This document shows positions 1 through 5,238 of a stretch of 8,124 bases of DNA, in pieces. The notes beneath the pieces were generated by a model. The model saw only the letters and a list, made by a program, of their open reading frames with translations, was not told where the DNA came from and did no database searches. Position 1 is the first letter of the stretch; every line of letters begins with the position of its first letter. Source of the DNA: Clostridia bacterium (lineage in GTDB: Bacteria; Bacillota_A; Clostridia; Oscillospirales; CAG-272); contig JAFXNX010000124.1 of assembly GCA_017529175.1 (NCBI GenBank), positions 1 to 8,124 of the forward strand. The letters are read 5' to 3'. The position numbers and the translations under genes are program-made.

Positions 1-598
1 CGTACCATCTCTGCTGTTCCTCGGGAAGGTCGTGAACGACCGCTTCCTCAATGTGCGCGAGCGCGTGCTCGACAGGTCCCGAGAATGTATGCTGAGGAAC
101 GGTCTTTCCGTTCTTCGCGGCGCCGATAGCAGCTTCCGCCGCCTCCTCGACGCCGGTCCCCTTCAGAGCCGATATCTCGACGACCGGGCATCCGATCTGA
201 CGTGAAAGCTCCGCAAGGTTTATCTTGTCCCCTTCTTTTTTGACAAGGTCGATCATATTGATCGCGACTACCACCGGAATTCCGAGCTCCGTGAGCTGTG
301 TCGTCAGATAAAGGTTTCTCTCAAGGTTCGTACCGTCGACGATGTTGAGTATCGCGTCGGGACGCTCTCCTATAAGATAGTTTCTCGCGACGACCTCCTC
401 TAAAGTATAAGGAGAAAGAGAATATATACCGGGAAGGTCGGTTACGATCACGCCGTCGTGGCGCTTCAGTTTGCCTTCCTTCTTTTCCACCGTGACTCCC
501 GGCCAGTTGCCGACGAACTGATTCGAGCCGGTCAGCGCGTTGAACAGCGTCGTCTTACCGCTGTTCGGGTTGCCCGCAAGGGCTATCCTTATGTCCAT
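1..598 (-). CDS. feoB: Ferrous iron transport protein B, N-terminal G domain (partial, cut by left edge)
   Basis: FeoB is the inner-membrane Fe(II) permease; its cytosolic N-terminal GTPase domain is needed for uptake. About 199 residues are visible. The GTPase motifs are all present: G1 GNPNSGKT at residues 9-16, G2 threonine 36 in GVTVE, G3 DLPG at 54-57, G4 NMID at 114-117 and G5 SALKG at 143-147. The NWPGVTVEKKEG stretch is typical of FeoB rather than other small GTPases. The ATG at 598-596 has AAAGGAAG at 612-605, six bases upstream, which fixes the start. The sequence continues into the helical GDI-like segment and leaves the window before any membrane helix, so the permease part is inferred, not seen. 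It is the third gene of a feoA-feoA-feoB set, 72 bp after the second feoA, and a DtxR-type palindrome lies in that gap. Confidence 0.97.
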   Translation of the reverse strand, partial: MDIRIALAGNPNSGKTTLFNALTGSNQFVGNWPGVTVEKKEGKLKRHDGVIVTDLPGIYSLSPYTLEEVVARNYLIGERPDAILNIVDGTNLERNLYLTTQLTELGIPVVVAINMIDLVKKEGDKINLAELSRQIGCPVVEISALKGTGVEEAAEAAIGAAKNGKTVPQHTFSGPVEHALAHIEEAVVHDLPEEQQRWY

Positions 599-604
599 AA
601 TATG

Positions 605-612
605 CTTCCTTT
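605..612 (-). promoter_or_regulatory. Ribosome binding site of feoB
   Basis: Read on the minus strand this is AAAGGAAG, followed by six bases (CATATT) and the ATG of feoB. It supports ATG 598-596 as the start. Confidence 0.75.
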
Positions 613-630
613 CTGCTTTGATCCATTGAA

Positions 631-644
631 TTAGCATATGCTAA
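631..644. promoter_or_regulatory. DtxR-type operator box 1 (between feoA and feoB)
   Basis: TTAGCATATGCTAA is a perfect 14-bp palindrome of the form TTAG-N6-CTAA, identical to box 4 at 1214-1227. It lies 32 bp upstream of the feoB start and 26 bp after the feoA stop. This half-site arrangement resembles known DtxR/IdeR-family operators, and a DtxR-family gene is encoded nearby, so assignment to that regulator is a strong inference. No convincing -35/-10 pair accompanies this copy, so it may control a weak internal feoB promoter or act as a roadblock or accessory site. Confidence 0.75.
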
Positions 645-670
645 CCAAAGATTTAAAAAATAAACGGCTT

Positions 671-892
671 CTATTCTACTTCAATCATTTCCGCGTCTGC
701 TTTGCGGATCGACAGTTCATAATTTCTCACGGTGATCTCGATAGGGTCACCGAGCGGCGCGACCTTTCGCACGAACACGGGCGTGTTTTTCGTTATACCC
801 ATATCCAAGATGCGCCGCTTGACGGCTCCCTCTCCGTGAAGCTTCACGACTGTGGCGCTCTCGCCGATCGAAACGTCTCTCAAAGTTTTCAC
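671..892 (-). CDS. feoA: FeoA family protein (second of two), ferrous iron transport accessory protein
   Basis: FeoA proteins are small cytosolic SH3-like beta-barrel proteins that act with FeoB in Fe(II) uptake, probably by contacting its G domain. The best start is GTG at 892-890: AAGGAGG lies at 908-902 with eight bases between, and the resulting protein begins (M)KTLRDVSIGESATVV, as FeoA proteins usually do. A longer reading from TTG at 910 would place the start codon on the ribosome binding site and is unlikely. The 73-residue product shows the family pattern: KTLRD near the start, GEGAVKRRILDMGI in the middle, VRKVAPLGDPIEI and NYELSIRKADAEMIEVE at the end. It starts 24 bp after the stop of the upstream feoA and is surely co-transcribed with it. 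Confidence 0.95.
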   Translation of the reverse strand: MKTLRDVSIGESATVVKLHGEGAVKRRILDMGITKNTPVFVRKVAPLGDPIEITVRNYELSIRKADAEMIEVE

Positions 893-901
893 TATATCGT
901 C

Positions 902-908
902 CTCCTTC
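902..908 (-). promoter_or_regulatory. Ribosome binding site deciding the GTG start of feoA
   Basis: AAGGAGG on the minus strand, eight bases before GTG 892-890. The upstream in-frame TTG at 910-908 overlaps this site, so it cannot be the start codon served by it. Confidence 0.85.
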
Positions 909-916
909 AAATAATA

Positions 917-1129
917 TCAAATCATTATTTTGCGCGCCAGCTCATCGCTGAGCGCGACTCTGCTTTCCTTCACCTTGACGATAATATTGTCTCCGAGCGT
1001 GTTGATTATCTCCACTTCGCCCCCGACGTTGAAGCCGAGGTTTTCAAGGTGTTGCCTTACATCAGGGCTTCCGCCGACTTTTTTGATGATAAGCGCTTCG
1101 CCCGTTCCGGCATAACAGAGCGGTATCAT
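917..1129 (-). CDS. feoA: FeoA family protein (first of two), ferrous iron transport accessory protein
   Basis: This is a second, divergent FeoA-type SH3-like protein of 70 residues and the first gene of the feo operon. The sequence MIPLCYAGTGE, then IIKKVGGSPDVRQHLENLGFNVGGEVEII, then NIIVKVKESRVALSDELARKIMI follows the FeoA fold pattern, with the HLENLGF turn and the SRVAL segment near the end. ATG 1129-1127 is chosen because AAGGAGGA at 1141-1134 lies five bases upstream. An in-frame ATG at 1156-1154 would add nine residues (MLTAVRRTA), has no ribosome binding site and lies inside operator box 2, so it is rejected. Tandem feoA genes before feoB are common in Clostridia; the two copies are clearly different in sequence and may have separate roles in FeoB complex assembly or regulation. 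Confidence 0.93.
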   Translation of the reverse strand: MIPLCYAGTGEALIIKKVGGSPDVRQHLENLGFNVGGEVEIINTLGDNIIVKVKESRVALSDELARKIMI

Positions 1130-1133
1130 AGCT

Positions 1134-1141
1134 GTCCTCCT
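1134..1141 (-). promoter_or_regulatory. Ribosome binding site deciding the start of the first feoA
   Basis: AAGGAGGA on the minus strand, five bases (CAGCT) before ATG 1129-1127. It excludes the upstream in-frame ATG at 1156. Confidence 0.85.
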
Positions 1142-1148
1142 TACCGCC

Positions 1149-1164
1149 GTTAGCATAAGCTAAC
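1149..1164. promoter_or_regulatory. DtxR-type operator box 2 (feo leader)
   Basis: GTTAGCATAAGCTAAC is an inverted repeat with 6-bp arms GTTAGC/GCTAAC and a 4-bp centre, matching TTAG-N6-CTAA. It lies about 36-51 bp downstream of the predicted feo transcription start and just before the ribosome binding site of the first feoA. It is probably bound by the adjacent DtxR-family regulator and could block elongation or extend cooperative binding. Confidence 0.75.
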
Positions 1165-1180
1165 TTGTACGGATTAATAA

Positions 1181-1202
1181 TCGGTTAGCACCCTCTAACC
1201 GA
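1181..1202. promoter_or_regulatory. DtxR-type operator box 3 (over the feo transcription start)
   Basis: The arms TCGGTTAG (1181-1188) and CTAACCGA (1195-1202) are perfect 8-bp complements around a 6-bp centre (CACCCT), again TTAG-N6-CTAA but with a diverged middle. The predicted feo transcription start, about seven bases after the -10 box, falls at its right end near 1200. Its longer arms and unusual centre suggest different affinity from the other boxes. Confidence 0.72.
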
Positions 1203-1206
1203 ATTC

Positions 1207-1235
1207 ATTATAGTTAGCATATGCTAATTTGTCAA
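1207..1235 (-). promoter_or_regulatory. Consensus sigma-A promoter of the feo operon
   Basis: On the minus strand the -35 is TTGACA (1235-1230) and the -10 is TATAAT (1212-1207), separated by exactly 17 bp. Both hexamers match the consensus perfectly. The 17-bp spacer is almost entirely operator box 4, so a bound repressor would directly exclude RNA polymerase. Such a strong core promoter fits a gene set kept silent by repression and fully released under iron shortage. Confidence 0.9.
1214..1227. promoter_or_regulatory. DtxR-type operator box 4 (in the feo promoter spacer)
   Basis: TTAGCATATGCTAA is a perfect palindrome identical to box 1. It occupies the spacer of the feo promoter. Centre-to-centre distances are 29 bp to box 3 and 35 bp from box 3 to box 2, near three helical turns, which would allow neighbouring dimers to bind on a similar face. 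Confidence 0.82.
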
Positions 1236-1262
1236 GAGGTTTTTAAAAAATTCATCGATTTA

Positions 1263-1291
1263 TTGAAATTTTTTATCATTTACGGTATAAT
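1263..1291 (+). promoter_or_regulatory. Sigma-A promoter of the dtxR-family gene
   Basis: TTGAAA at 1263-1268 and TATAAT at 1286-1291 are 17 bp apart, giving a predicted start near 1298 and a leader of about 33 bases to the ATG at 1331. No TTAG-N6-CTAA box overlaps it; the nearest, box 4, ends 35 bp upstream of the -35. The regulator may therefore be only weakly autoregulated or expressed constitutively. Confidence 0.8.
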
Positions 1292-1330
1292 AGCGGTAGG
1301 CAAACGCTTATTGATCGGAGGCAAGTAATA

Positions 1331-1705
1331 ATGACGATACGCGAATCGGGCGAAATGTATCTCGAAACGATATATATTCTTTCTCAAACCTCGTCGGAGG
1401 TACGCGCAATTGACGTCGGAGAATATATGGGTTACTCAAAACCGTCCGTCAGCCGCGCGCTCGGGATACTGAAAAAAGATTCCCTTATTGTGACTGACAG
1501 ATCCGGCTACATAAAGCTCACCGAAAAGGGAGAGGCGCAGGCAAAGAGTATTTACGAGCGCCACACCGTTCTGACAAGTCTTCTGATCAGACTCGGGGTG
1601 GACGAGAAAACCGCCGCCGAGGACGCCTGCCGCATCGAGCATTACATCAGCGATACGACTTTTGACGCGATAAAAGCGCATATGAAAAAATACGAAAAAA
1701 AATAA
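1331..1705 (+). CDS. DtxR-family metal-dependent transcriptional regulator, iron-type ligand set
   Basis: A 124-residue winged-helix repressor of the DtxR/MntR family, which binds DNA as a metal-loaded dimer. Residues 23-66 form the helix-turn-helix and wing, with the recognition helix around SKPSVSRALGIL (36-47); residues 70-121 are the dimerisation and metal-binding helices. Compared from memory with DtxR, Met9 (in GEMYLETIY) matches DtxR Met10, and Cys100, Glu103 and His104 (in EDACRIEHYISD) match Cys102, Glu105 and His106. MntR has Asp and Glu at the Met and Cys positions, so iron sensing is favoured. His78 matches the ancillary-site His79, but DtxR Glu83 and His98 appear as Thr82 and Ala96, so that site is probably altered. 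There is no C-terminal SH3-like domain. GGAGG at 1317-1321 sets the start. It is divergent from feo and probably represses it through the four boxes. Confidence 0.93.
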   Translation: MTIRESGEMYLETIYILSQTSSEVRAIDVGEYMGYSKPSVSRALGILKKDSLIVTDRSGYIKLTEKGEAQAKSIYERHTVLTSLLIRLGVDEKTAAEDACRIEHYISDTTFDAIKAHMKKYEKK

Positions 1706-3177
1706 TGAAAGAAAAGATCGAGAGTGTGTTTAACGCTATCGGAAGAGTGCTGGCATATTACGCGCTCCTTCCTTTCATCGCAAGCATTGCCGGCATACCG
1801 TTCTTTCTCGGCGCAATAGACGCTATTGTGATGCCGGTAGTGATAGTTTTTTTGTATATATGGCTCGATGAAAAGACTTATTCAAACATTCGCGCCGCGG
1901 CGATAATCAACCTTGTCTGCGCCACGGTCACAGCCGTCGGATTTGCGGCGCTTATGGTCATTAATTCGGGAGAAACGGACGGTGTTATCAGAGAAATTGC
2001 GACATACGCGCTATTCCCGTTCATTCTTGAAAATATCGCGACGTCTTTTACCTCCGGAGCGGAGCTTATCTTTATGTCCGCTTTTTTCACTTACACGGCA
2101 GGTTACATCACCTGCACGGTTTTAGCAAAAAAAGAGATAAAGTTAAGACACTGTATCGTTCCCGTCGTACTTTCCGTCGCCGCTGTCGCCGTCAGCATCT
2201 TTTCATACGCAAACAGACCGGAAGTCAGATACGCGGGACACGGATTTGATTTTATGCACGGTTACTCAAGCACCGACTTCACCGATTACACAGTTTACGC
2301 AGAGGGCTCAAAGCTCGTAAGCCCCGATACGCCGTCTTCTTTTATGATCGAAAACGAAAACGATATGCCAGTTATGGACGGAGCAGAGGCATGCTATCCT
2401 CTTTATTCTTCAATAGCAAAATCAGTATACAAAGATATAGAGAAGATAGAACGCGATTTTAAAGACAGTAATCCCAATTCCTATGTGAACGGAAAGATCG
2501 TTACGTTCACGAATACGTTGACCGGGTTCGACCGTTTGATATGCGGCGACGCAGATCTGTTCTTCGGCGCACGTGCGTCAAAAGATCAGCTTGAGGACGC
2601 ATCACGGAAAAGCGTCGAGCTTGAGATCACTAAGATAGGTAAGGAGGCGTTCATCTTCTTCGTCGAAGACAGCAATCCCGTTGACGGACTGACGAGCGAA
2701 CAGCTTCGAGCGATCTATCACGGAGATATCGAAAATTGGAGCAAGGTCGGCGGAGATGACGAAGATATAGTCGCTTTCCAGCGTCCGAAAAACTCCGGCT
2801 CGCAGACTATGATGGAATATTTTATGGGTGACGTCGCGCTAAAGGAGCCGAAAACATATGAGACCGTCGGAGGAATGGGAGGCGTCATCCGCGAAGTCGC
2901 ACAATACGCGAACGAGGACGGCGCGATCGGTTATTCTTTCCGGTATTTCGTTGAAGAACTGTCGCAGGAAAAAGGCGTGAAGCTTTTGAATATTGACGGG
3001 ATCCCGCCGACGGTCGAGAATATCGAGAACGGCACTTATCCGTTGACGGTAGATCTCTGTCTTATCACGAGAAAGAACGATCCGAATCCGTACGTTTCAA
3101 AGATGATCGAATTCGTCCTCTCCGATTCCGGGCAGGAAATAATAAGGAAGACGGGATACGGCGGACTGTCGAAATAA
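1705..3177 (+). CDS. Membrane-anchored PstS-like substrate-binding protein (about five TM helices plus PBP domain)
   Basis: A 490-residue two-part protein. Hydrophobic segments lie near residues 14-36, 38-54, 63-86, 118-141 and 149-168. With KEK at the N terminus, DEKTYSNIR at 55-63 and KKEIKLRH at 142-149 inside, five helices place the rest outside the cell; a sixth candidate at 98-113 is weaker. Residues about 222-490 resemble the PstS-type periplasmic binding superfamily (PBP_like_2): GAEACYPLYSSIAK, DLFFGAR, EAFIFFVEDSNPVDGLTSEQ, LRAIYHGDIENWSKVGG, FQRPKNSGSQT (359-368, in place of the PstS RxxGSGT loop) and DGAIGYSF. There is no signal peptidase II lipobox, unlike usual Gram-positive PstS. 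Its ATG overlaps the regulator stop (TAATG) and has no clear Shine-Dalgarno sequence, implying translational coupling. No pstCAB genes follow. The ligand is unknown: phosphate or another oxyanion is the family expectation, and a purely sensory role is possible. Confidence 0.82.
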   Translation: MKEKIESVFNAIGRVLAYYALLPFIASIAGIPFFLGAIDAIVMPVVIVFLYIWLDEKTYSNIRAAAIINLVCATVTAVGFAALMVINSGETDGVIREIATYALFPFILENIATSFTSGAELIFMSAFFTYTAGYITCTVLAKKEIKLRHCIVPVVLSVAAVAVSIFSYANRPEVRYAGHGFDFMHGYSSTDFTDYTVYAEGSKLVSPDTPSSFMIENENDMPVMDGAEACYPLYSSIAKSVYKDIEKIERDFKDSNPNSYVNGKIVTFTNTLTGFDRLICGDADLFFGARASKDQLEDASRKSVELEITKIGKEAFIFFVEDSNPVDGLTSEQLRAIYHGDIENWSKVGGDDEDIVAFQRPKNSGSQTMMEYFMGDVALKEPKTYETVGGMGGVIREVAQYANEDGAIGYSFRYFVEELSQEKGVKLLNIDGIPPTVENIENGTYPLTVDLCLITRKNDPNPYVSKMIEFVLSDSGQEIIRKTGYGGLSK

Positions 3178-3190
3178 AGAATACAGACCG

Positions 3191-3212
3191 GAAGACCGCA
3201 GCGGCGGTCTTC
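3191..3212 (+). other. Perfect hairpin in the gap before the ABC exporter genes
   Basis: GAAGACCGC (3191-3199) and GCGGTCTTC (3204-3212) are perfect 9-bp arms around an AGCG loop, 14 bp after the PBP gene stop. No T-run follows (ACGACTGTTGAT), so it is not a standard intrinsic terminator. It could be an mRNA processing or stability element that sets exporter expression relative to the genes upstream, or a weak terminator. Confidence 0.6.
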
Positions 3213-3254
3213 ACGACTGTTGATAAAAAGATCGGAGGCAGCAGAGGAAAAATA

Positions 3255-4169
3255 ATGGAAAACGTAATTGAAATTGAGCATCTTTTCAAATCTTACGGCG
3301 AAGTCAAAGCGGTAAAAGATCTGTCTTTTATGGTAAAGCGCGGAGAACTCTTCGCTTTTCTCGGCGTAAACGGAGCGGGAAAGTCGACGACGATCTCAAT
3401 GATCTGCGGACAGCTTTGCCCCGACAGCGGCAAGATCACCGTATGCGGCGAGGACGTAGGACGAAACTTCGACGCGATCAGCCGCAGGATCGGCGTGGTG
3501 TTCCAAAGCTCCGCGCTCGACGCGCAGCTCTCGGCAAGAGACAATCTTCGCAGCCGCGCCGCGCTCTACGGCATAACCGGCAAAGAGTTTGCGAAACGCT
3601 TTGAGGAACTTTCAAAAATACTTGATTTCGCCGACTTCGCCGACCGCCCTCTCGCAAAGCTATCGGGCGGTCAGAAGCGCAGGATAGATATTGCTCGTGC
3701 ACTCGTCCACGAGCCGGAAATACTCATCCTCGACGAGCCGACGACGGGACTCGACCCGCAGACGAGAAAGCTTCTGTGGGACGTCGTGGAGTCGCTCCGC
3801 AAGGAAAAGAAGATGACAGTCTTCCTCACGACTCACTATATGGAAGAAGCGGCGGACGCAGACTACGTCGTGATCATCGACTGCGGAGAGATCGCGGCGG
3901 AGGGTTCTCCGCTCGAGCTGAAAAACAAATACGTCGGCGACTACGTGACGCTCTACGGAAAGAGCATAGAGGACGCGTCGCCCCTCGCGCTTCCGTGCGA
4001 AGCGATCCGCGACGCGGTGAGAGTGTCCGTTCCGAGCACGGCGGAGGTGACGAAGCTTATCGGAGCATATCCCGACCTGTTTACGGACTATGAAGTGACC
4101 AAAGGAAAGATGGACGACGTATTCCTTTCCGTCACCGGCAAAAATCTTCCTGGAGGCGGGCTGAAATGA
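3255..4169 (+). CDS. ABC exporter ATP-binding protein (drug/antibiotic-type, DrrA-like)
   Basis: The 304-residue cytosolic ATPase of an ABC-2-type exporter, powering the permease encoded next to it. All ATPase motifs are intact: Walker A GVNGAGKST (37-45), Q-loop Gln84, signature LSGGQ (136-140), Walker B ILILD with catalytic Glu161 (EPTTGLD), and the H-loop His194 in TTH. LSGGQKRRIDIARAL and TTHYMEEAADAD are typical of the DrrA/CcmA-like multidrug group. The C-terminal part (about 218-304) carries the extension common in this group and ends with a DDVFLSVTGKNL motif. GAGG at 3244-3247, seven bases before the ATG, supports the start. It lies 77 bp after the PBP gene with no promoter seen between, so co-transcription with the regulator is likely. 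The substrate cannot be read from the sequence. Confidence 0.95.
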   Translation: MENVIEIEHLFKSYGEVKAVKDLSFMVKRGELFAFLGVNGAGKSTTISMICGQLCPDSGKITVCGEDVGRNFDAISRRIGVVFQSSALDAQLSARDNLRSRAALYGITGKEFAKRFEELSKILDFADFADRPLAKLSGGQKRRIDIARALVHEPEILILDEPTTGLDPQTRKLLWDVVESLRKEKKMTVFLTTHYMEEAADADYVVIIDCGEIAAEGSPLELKNKYVGDYVTLYGKSIEDASPLALPCEAIRDAVRVSVPSTAEVTKLIGAYPDLFTDYEVTKGKMDDVFLSVTGKNLPGGGLK

Positions 4170-5065
4170 AAACTCTTGTTAACGTTATACGCAGAAACTT
4201 AAAGCTCTTTTTCAAGGATCGCGGGATGTTCTTCTCATCGCTCATCACTCCGATGATCCTGCTCGTGCTGTACGCTACCTTTCTTGCAAAGCTGTACCGT
4301 GAGAGCTTCGCGTCAGCTCTTCCCGAAGGAGTCATGATCCCGGACACGCTCCTTGACGGAACGGTAGTCAGCCAACTGATCTCCGCGCTCCTTGCGGTCT
4401 CGTGCGTCACGGTGTCGTTCTGCGCGAACCTTCTTATGATCCAGGACAAGGCAAACGGCTCCATCCGCGATTTCACGGTGACGCCGGTGAAACGTTCGAC
4501 TCTTGCGGCGGGCTTCTATATCGCTTCCGCGGCGAGCACGCTGATCGTGACGTTTTCGGCACTTGCCGTTTGTCTTCTCTACCTCTCTACCCAGGGGTGG
4601 TATATGTCAGTCGCCGACGTCGCGCTCGTCGCGCTCGACGTCTTCCTGCTTACTCTCTTCGGAACGGCGCTCTCATCGTGCGTCAACTTCTTCTTAACGA
4701 CCAACGGGCAGGCGTCCGCGGTCGGAACGATAATCAGCGCGGGCTACGGTTTTATATGCGGAGCGTATATGCCGATCGCAAGCTTCGGCGAGGGACTTCA
4801 AAAAGTTCTCTCTTTCCTTCCGGGTACTTACGGAACGTGCCTTATCAAGTGCCACATGATGCGCGGCGTATTCAACGAAATGGAAAACTTCGGCTTCCCC
4901 GCGGAAGTGATGAAGGGTATAAAGGACAGCGTCGACTACAATATTTATTTCTTCGGAAACTCCGTACCAGTTCCCATTATGTACGCGATCCTCGCGGGAG
5001 CGGTCCTTCTCTTCACCGCTCTGTTCGTTCTCTTCCACGTTATAAAGGGAAAAAGGCATAAGTAA
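4166..5065 (+). CDS. ABC-2 type exporter permease
   Basis: A 299-residue integral membrane protein, partner of the preceding ATPase. Six hydrophobic segments are visible near residues 22-42, 68-91, 115-139, 147-172, 183-205 and 268-292, the usual ABC-2 permease layout. The N-terminal RRNLKLFFKDRGMFFSSLITPMIL is the typical amphipathic lead-in with positive charges inside. The loop QDKANGSIRDFTVTPVKRSTL (93-113) matches the cytosolic coupling segment, and GAYMPIASFGEGLQKVLSFLPGTYGTCLIK (199-228) is the conserved region after helix five. Its ATG overlaps the ATPase stop by four bases (ATGA), with GGAGG at 4152-4156 upstream, so the two are translated together. Length and order fit DrrB-like exporters of lipophilic compounds or peptides, but a heme or lipid substrate cannot be excluded. 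Confidence 0.93.
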   Translation: MKTLVNVIRRNLKLFFKDRGMFFSSLITPMILLVLYATFLAKLYRESFASALPEGVMIPDTLLDGTVVSQLISALLAVSCVTVSFCANLLMIQDKANGSIRDFTVTPVKRSTLAAGFYIASAASTLIVTFSALAVCLLYLSTQGWYMSVADVALVALDVFLLTLFGTALSSCVNFFLTTNGQASAVGTIISAGYGFICGAYMPIASFGEGLQKVLSFLPGTYGTCLIKCHMMRGVFNEMENFGFPAEVMKGIKDSVDYNIYFFGNSVPVPIMYAILAGAVLLFTALFVLFHVIKGKRHK

Positions 5066-5073
5066 AATATTAT

Positions 5074-5118
5074 GCGAGACTCTGTCTCGCGCTCTGCCAA
5101 AGGGACAAGTCCCTTTGG
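5074..5118. repeat. Two adjacent perfect inverted repeats after the exporter genes
   Basis: The first has arms GCGAGAC (5074-5080) and GTCTCGC (5084-5090) with a TCT loop. The second has 10-bp arms CCAAAGGGAC (5097-5106) and GTCCCTTTGG (5109-5118) with an AA centre. Neither is followed by a T-run. Together with the hairpins at 5133-5165 and 5186-5207 they fill most of the 173-bp convergent intergenic region. Their look, short-loop palindromes with a CTCTGCC linker, suggests a dispersed REP-like intergenic element, but only this one copy is in view. Confidence 0.6.
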
Positions 5119-5132
5119 AAACCCTATATTAT

Positions 5133-5174
5133 AACTCCCGAAAACGCGAGGCGTTTTCGGGAGTTGTGTTTTTT
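5133..5174 (+). terminator. Strong Rho-independent terminator of the dtxR-PBP-ABC unit
   Basis: Perfect 15-bp arms at 5133-5147 and 5151-5165 (AACTCCCGAAAACGC and its complement) enclose a GAG loop and are followed by GTGTTTTTTAT, with six T at 5169-5174. It lies 68 bp after the permease stop. On the minus strand the same stem is followed only by ATAATATAGGG, so it would end the converging kinase transcript poorly. Confidence 0.92.
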
Positions 5175-5185
5175 ATAAAGACCGT

Positions 5186-5223
5186 ATCCGCGAACTTGTT
5201 CGCGGATCAAAAGGAAGCTTTTG
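5186..5223. repeat. Hairpins just beyond the permease-kinase gene end
   Basis: Perfect 10-bp arms ATCCGCGAAC (5186-5195) and GTTCGCGGAT (5198-5207) surround TT, followed at once by a smaller inverted repeat CAAAAG/CTTTTG (5208-5213 and 5218-5223). Seen on the minus strand these come directly after the permease-kinase stop and are the best candidate for its transcript end, but only TCTTT follows the larger stem, so they are a poor intrinsic terminator. Confidence 0.5.
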
Positions 5224-5238
5224 AAGGGGTCAAGACAG

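Noticed and set aside
638..1153. A 171-codon plus-strand open frame covering both feoA genes.
   Set aside because: It is antisense to two clear FeoA genes, has no ribosome binding site, begins inside operator box 1 and matches no family; it reflects codon usage of the true strand.
1142..1330. A riboswitch in the feo/dtxR intergenic region.
   Set aside because: The structure present is explained by short operator palindromes and two promoters; no longer conserved RNA fold or terminator/antiterminator pair is visible.
1331..1705. Calling the regulator mntR.
   Set aside because: Length fits, but Met9 and Cys100 replace the MntR Asp and Glu ligands and the divergent target is the ferrous iron operon, so a manganese assignment is not supported.
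4402..5061. A 219-codon plus-strand frame inside the permease gene.
   Set aside because: It is an Arg-rich out-of-frame shadow of the ABC-2 permease with no start signals of its own.
1705..5065. Reading the PBP plus ABC genes as a phosphate (Pst) import system.
   Set aside because: The ATPase and permease are of the ABC-2 exporter type, a pstC/pstA pair is missing, and the binding domain is membrane-anchored rather than a lipoprotein.
5074..5223. A CRISPR array or integration attachment site in the hairpin cluster.
   Set aside because: The stems differ in sequence from one another, there are no regular direct repeats or spacers, and no cas, integrase or tRNA gene is nearby.
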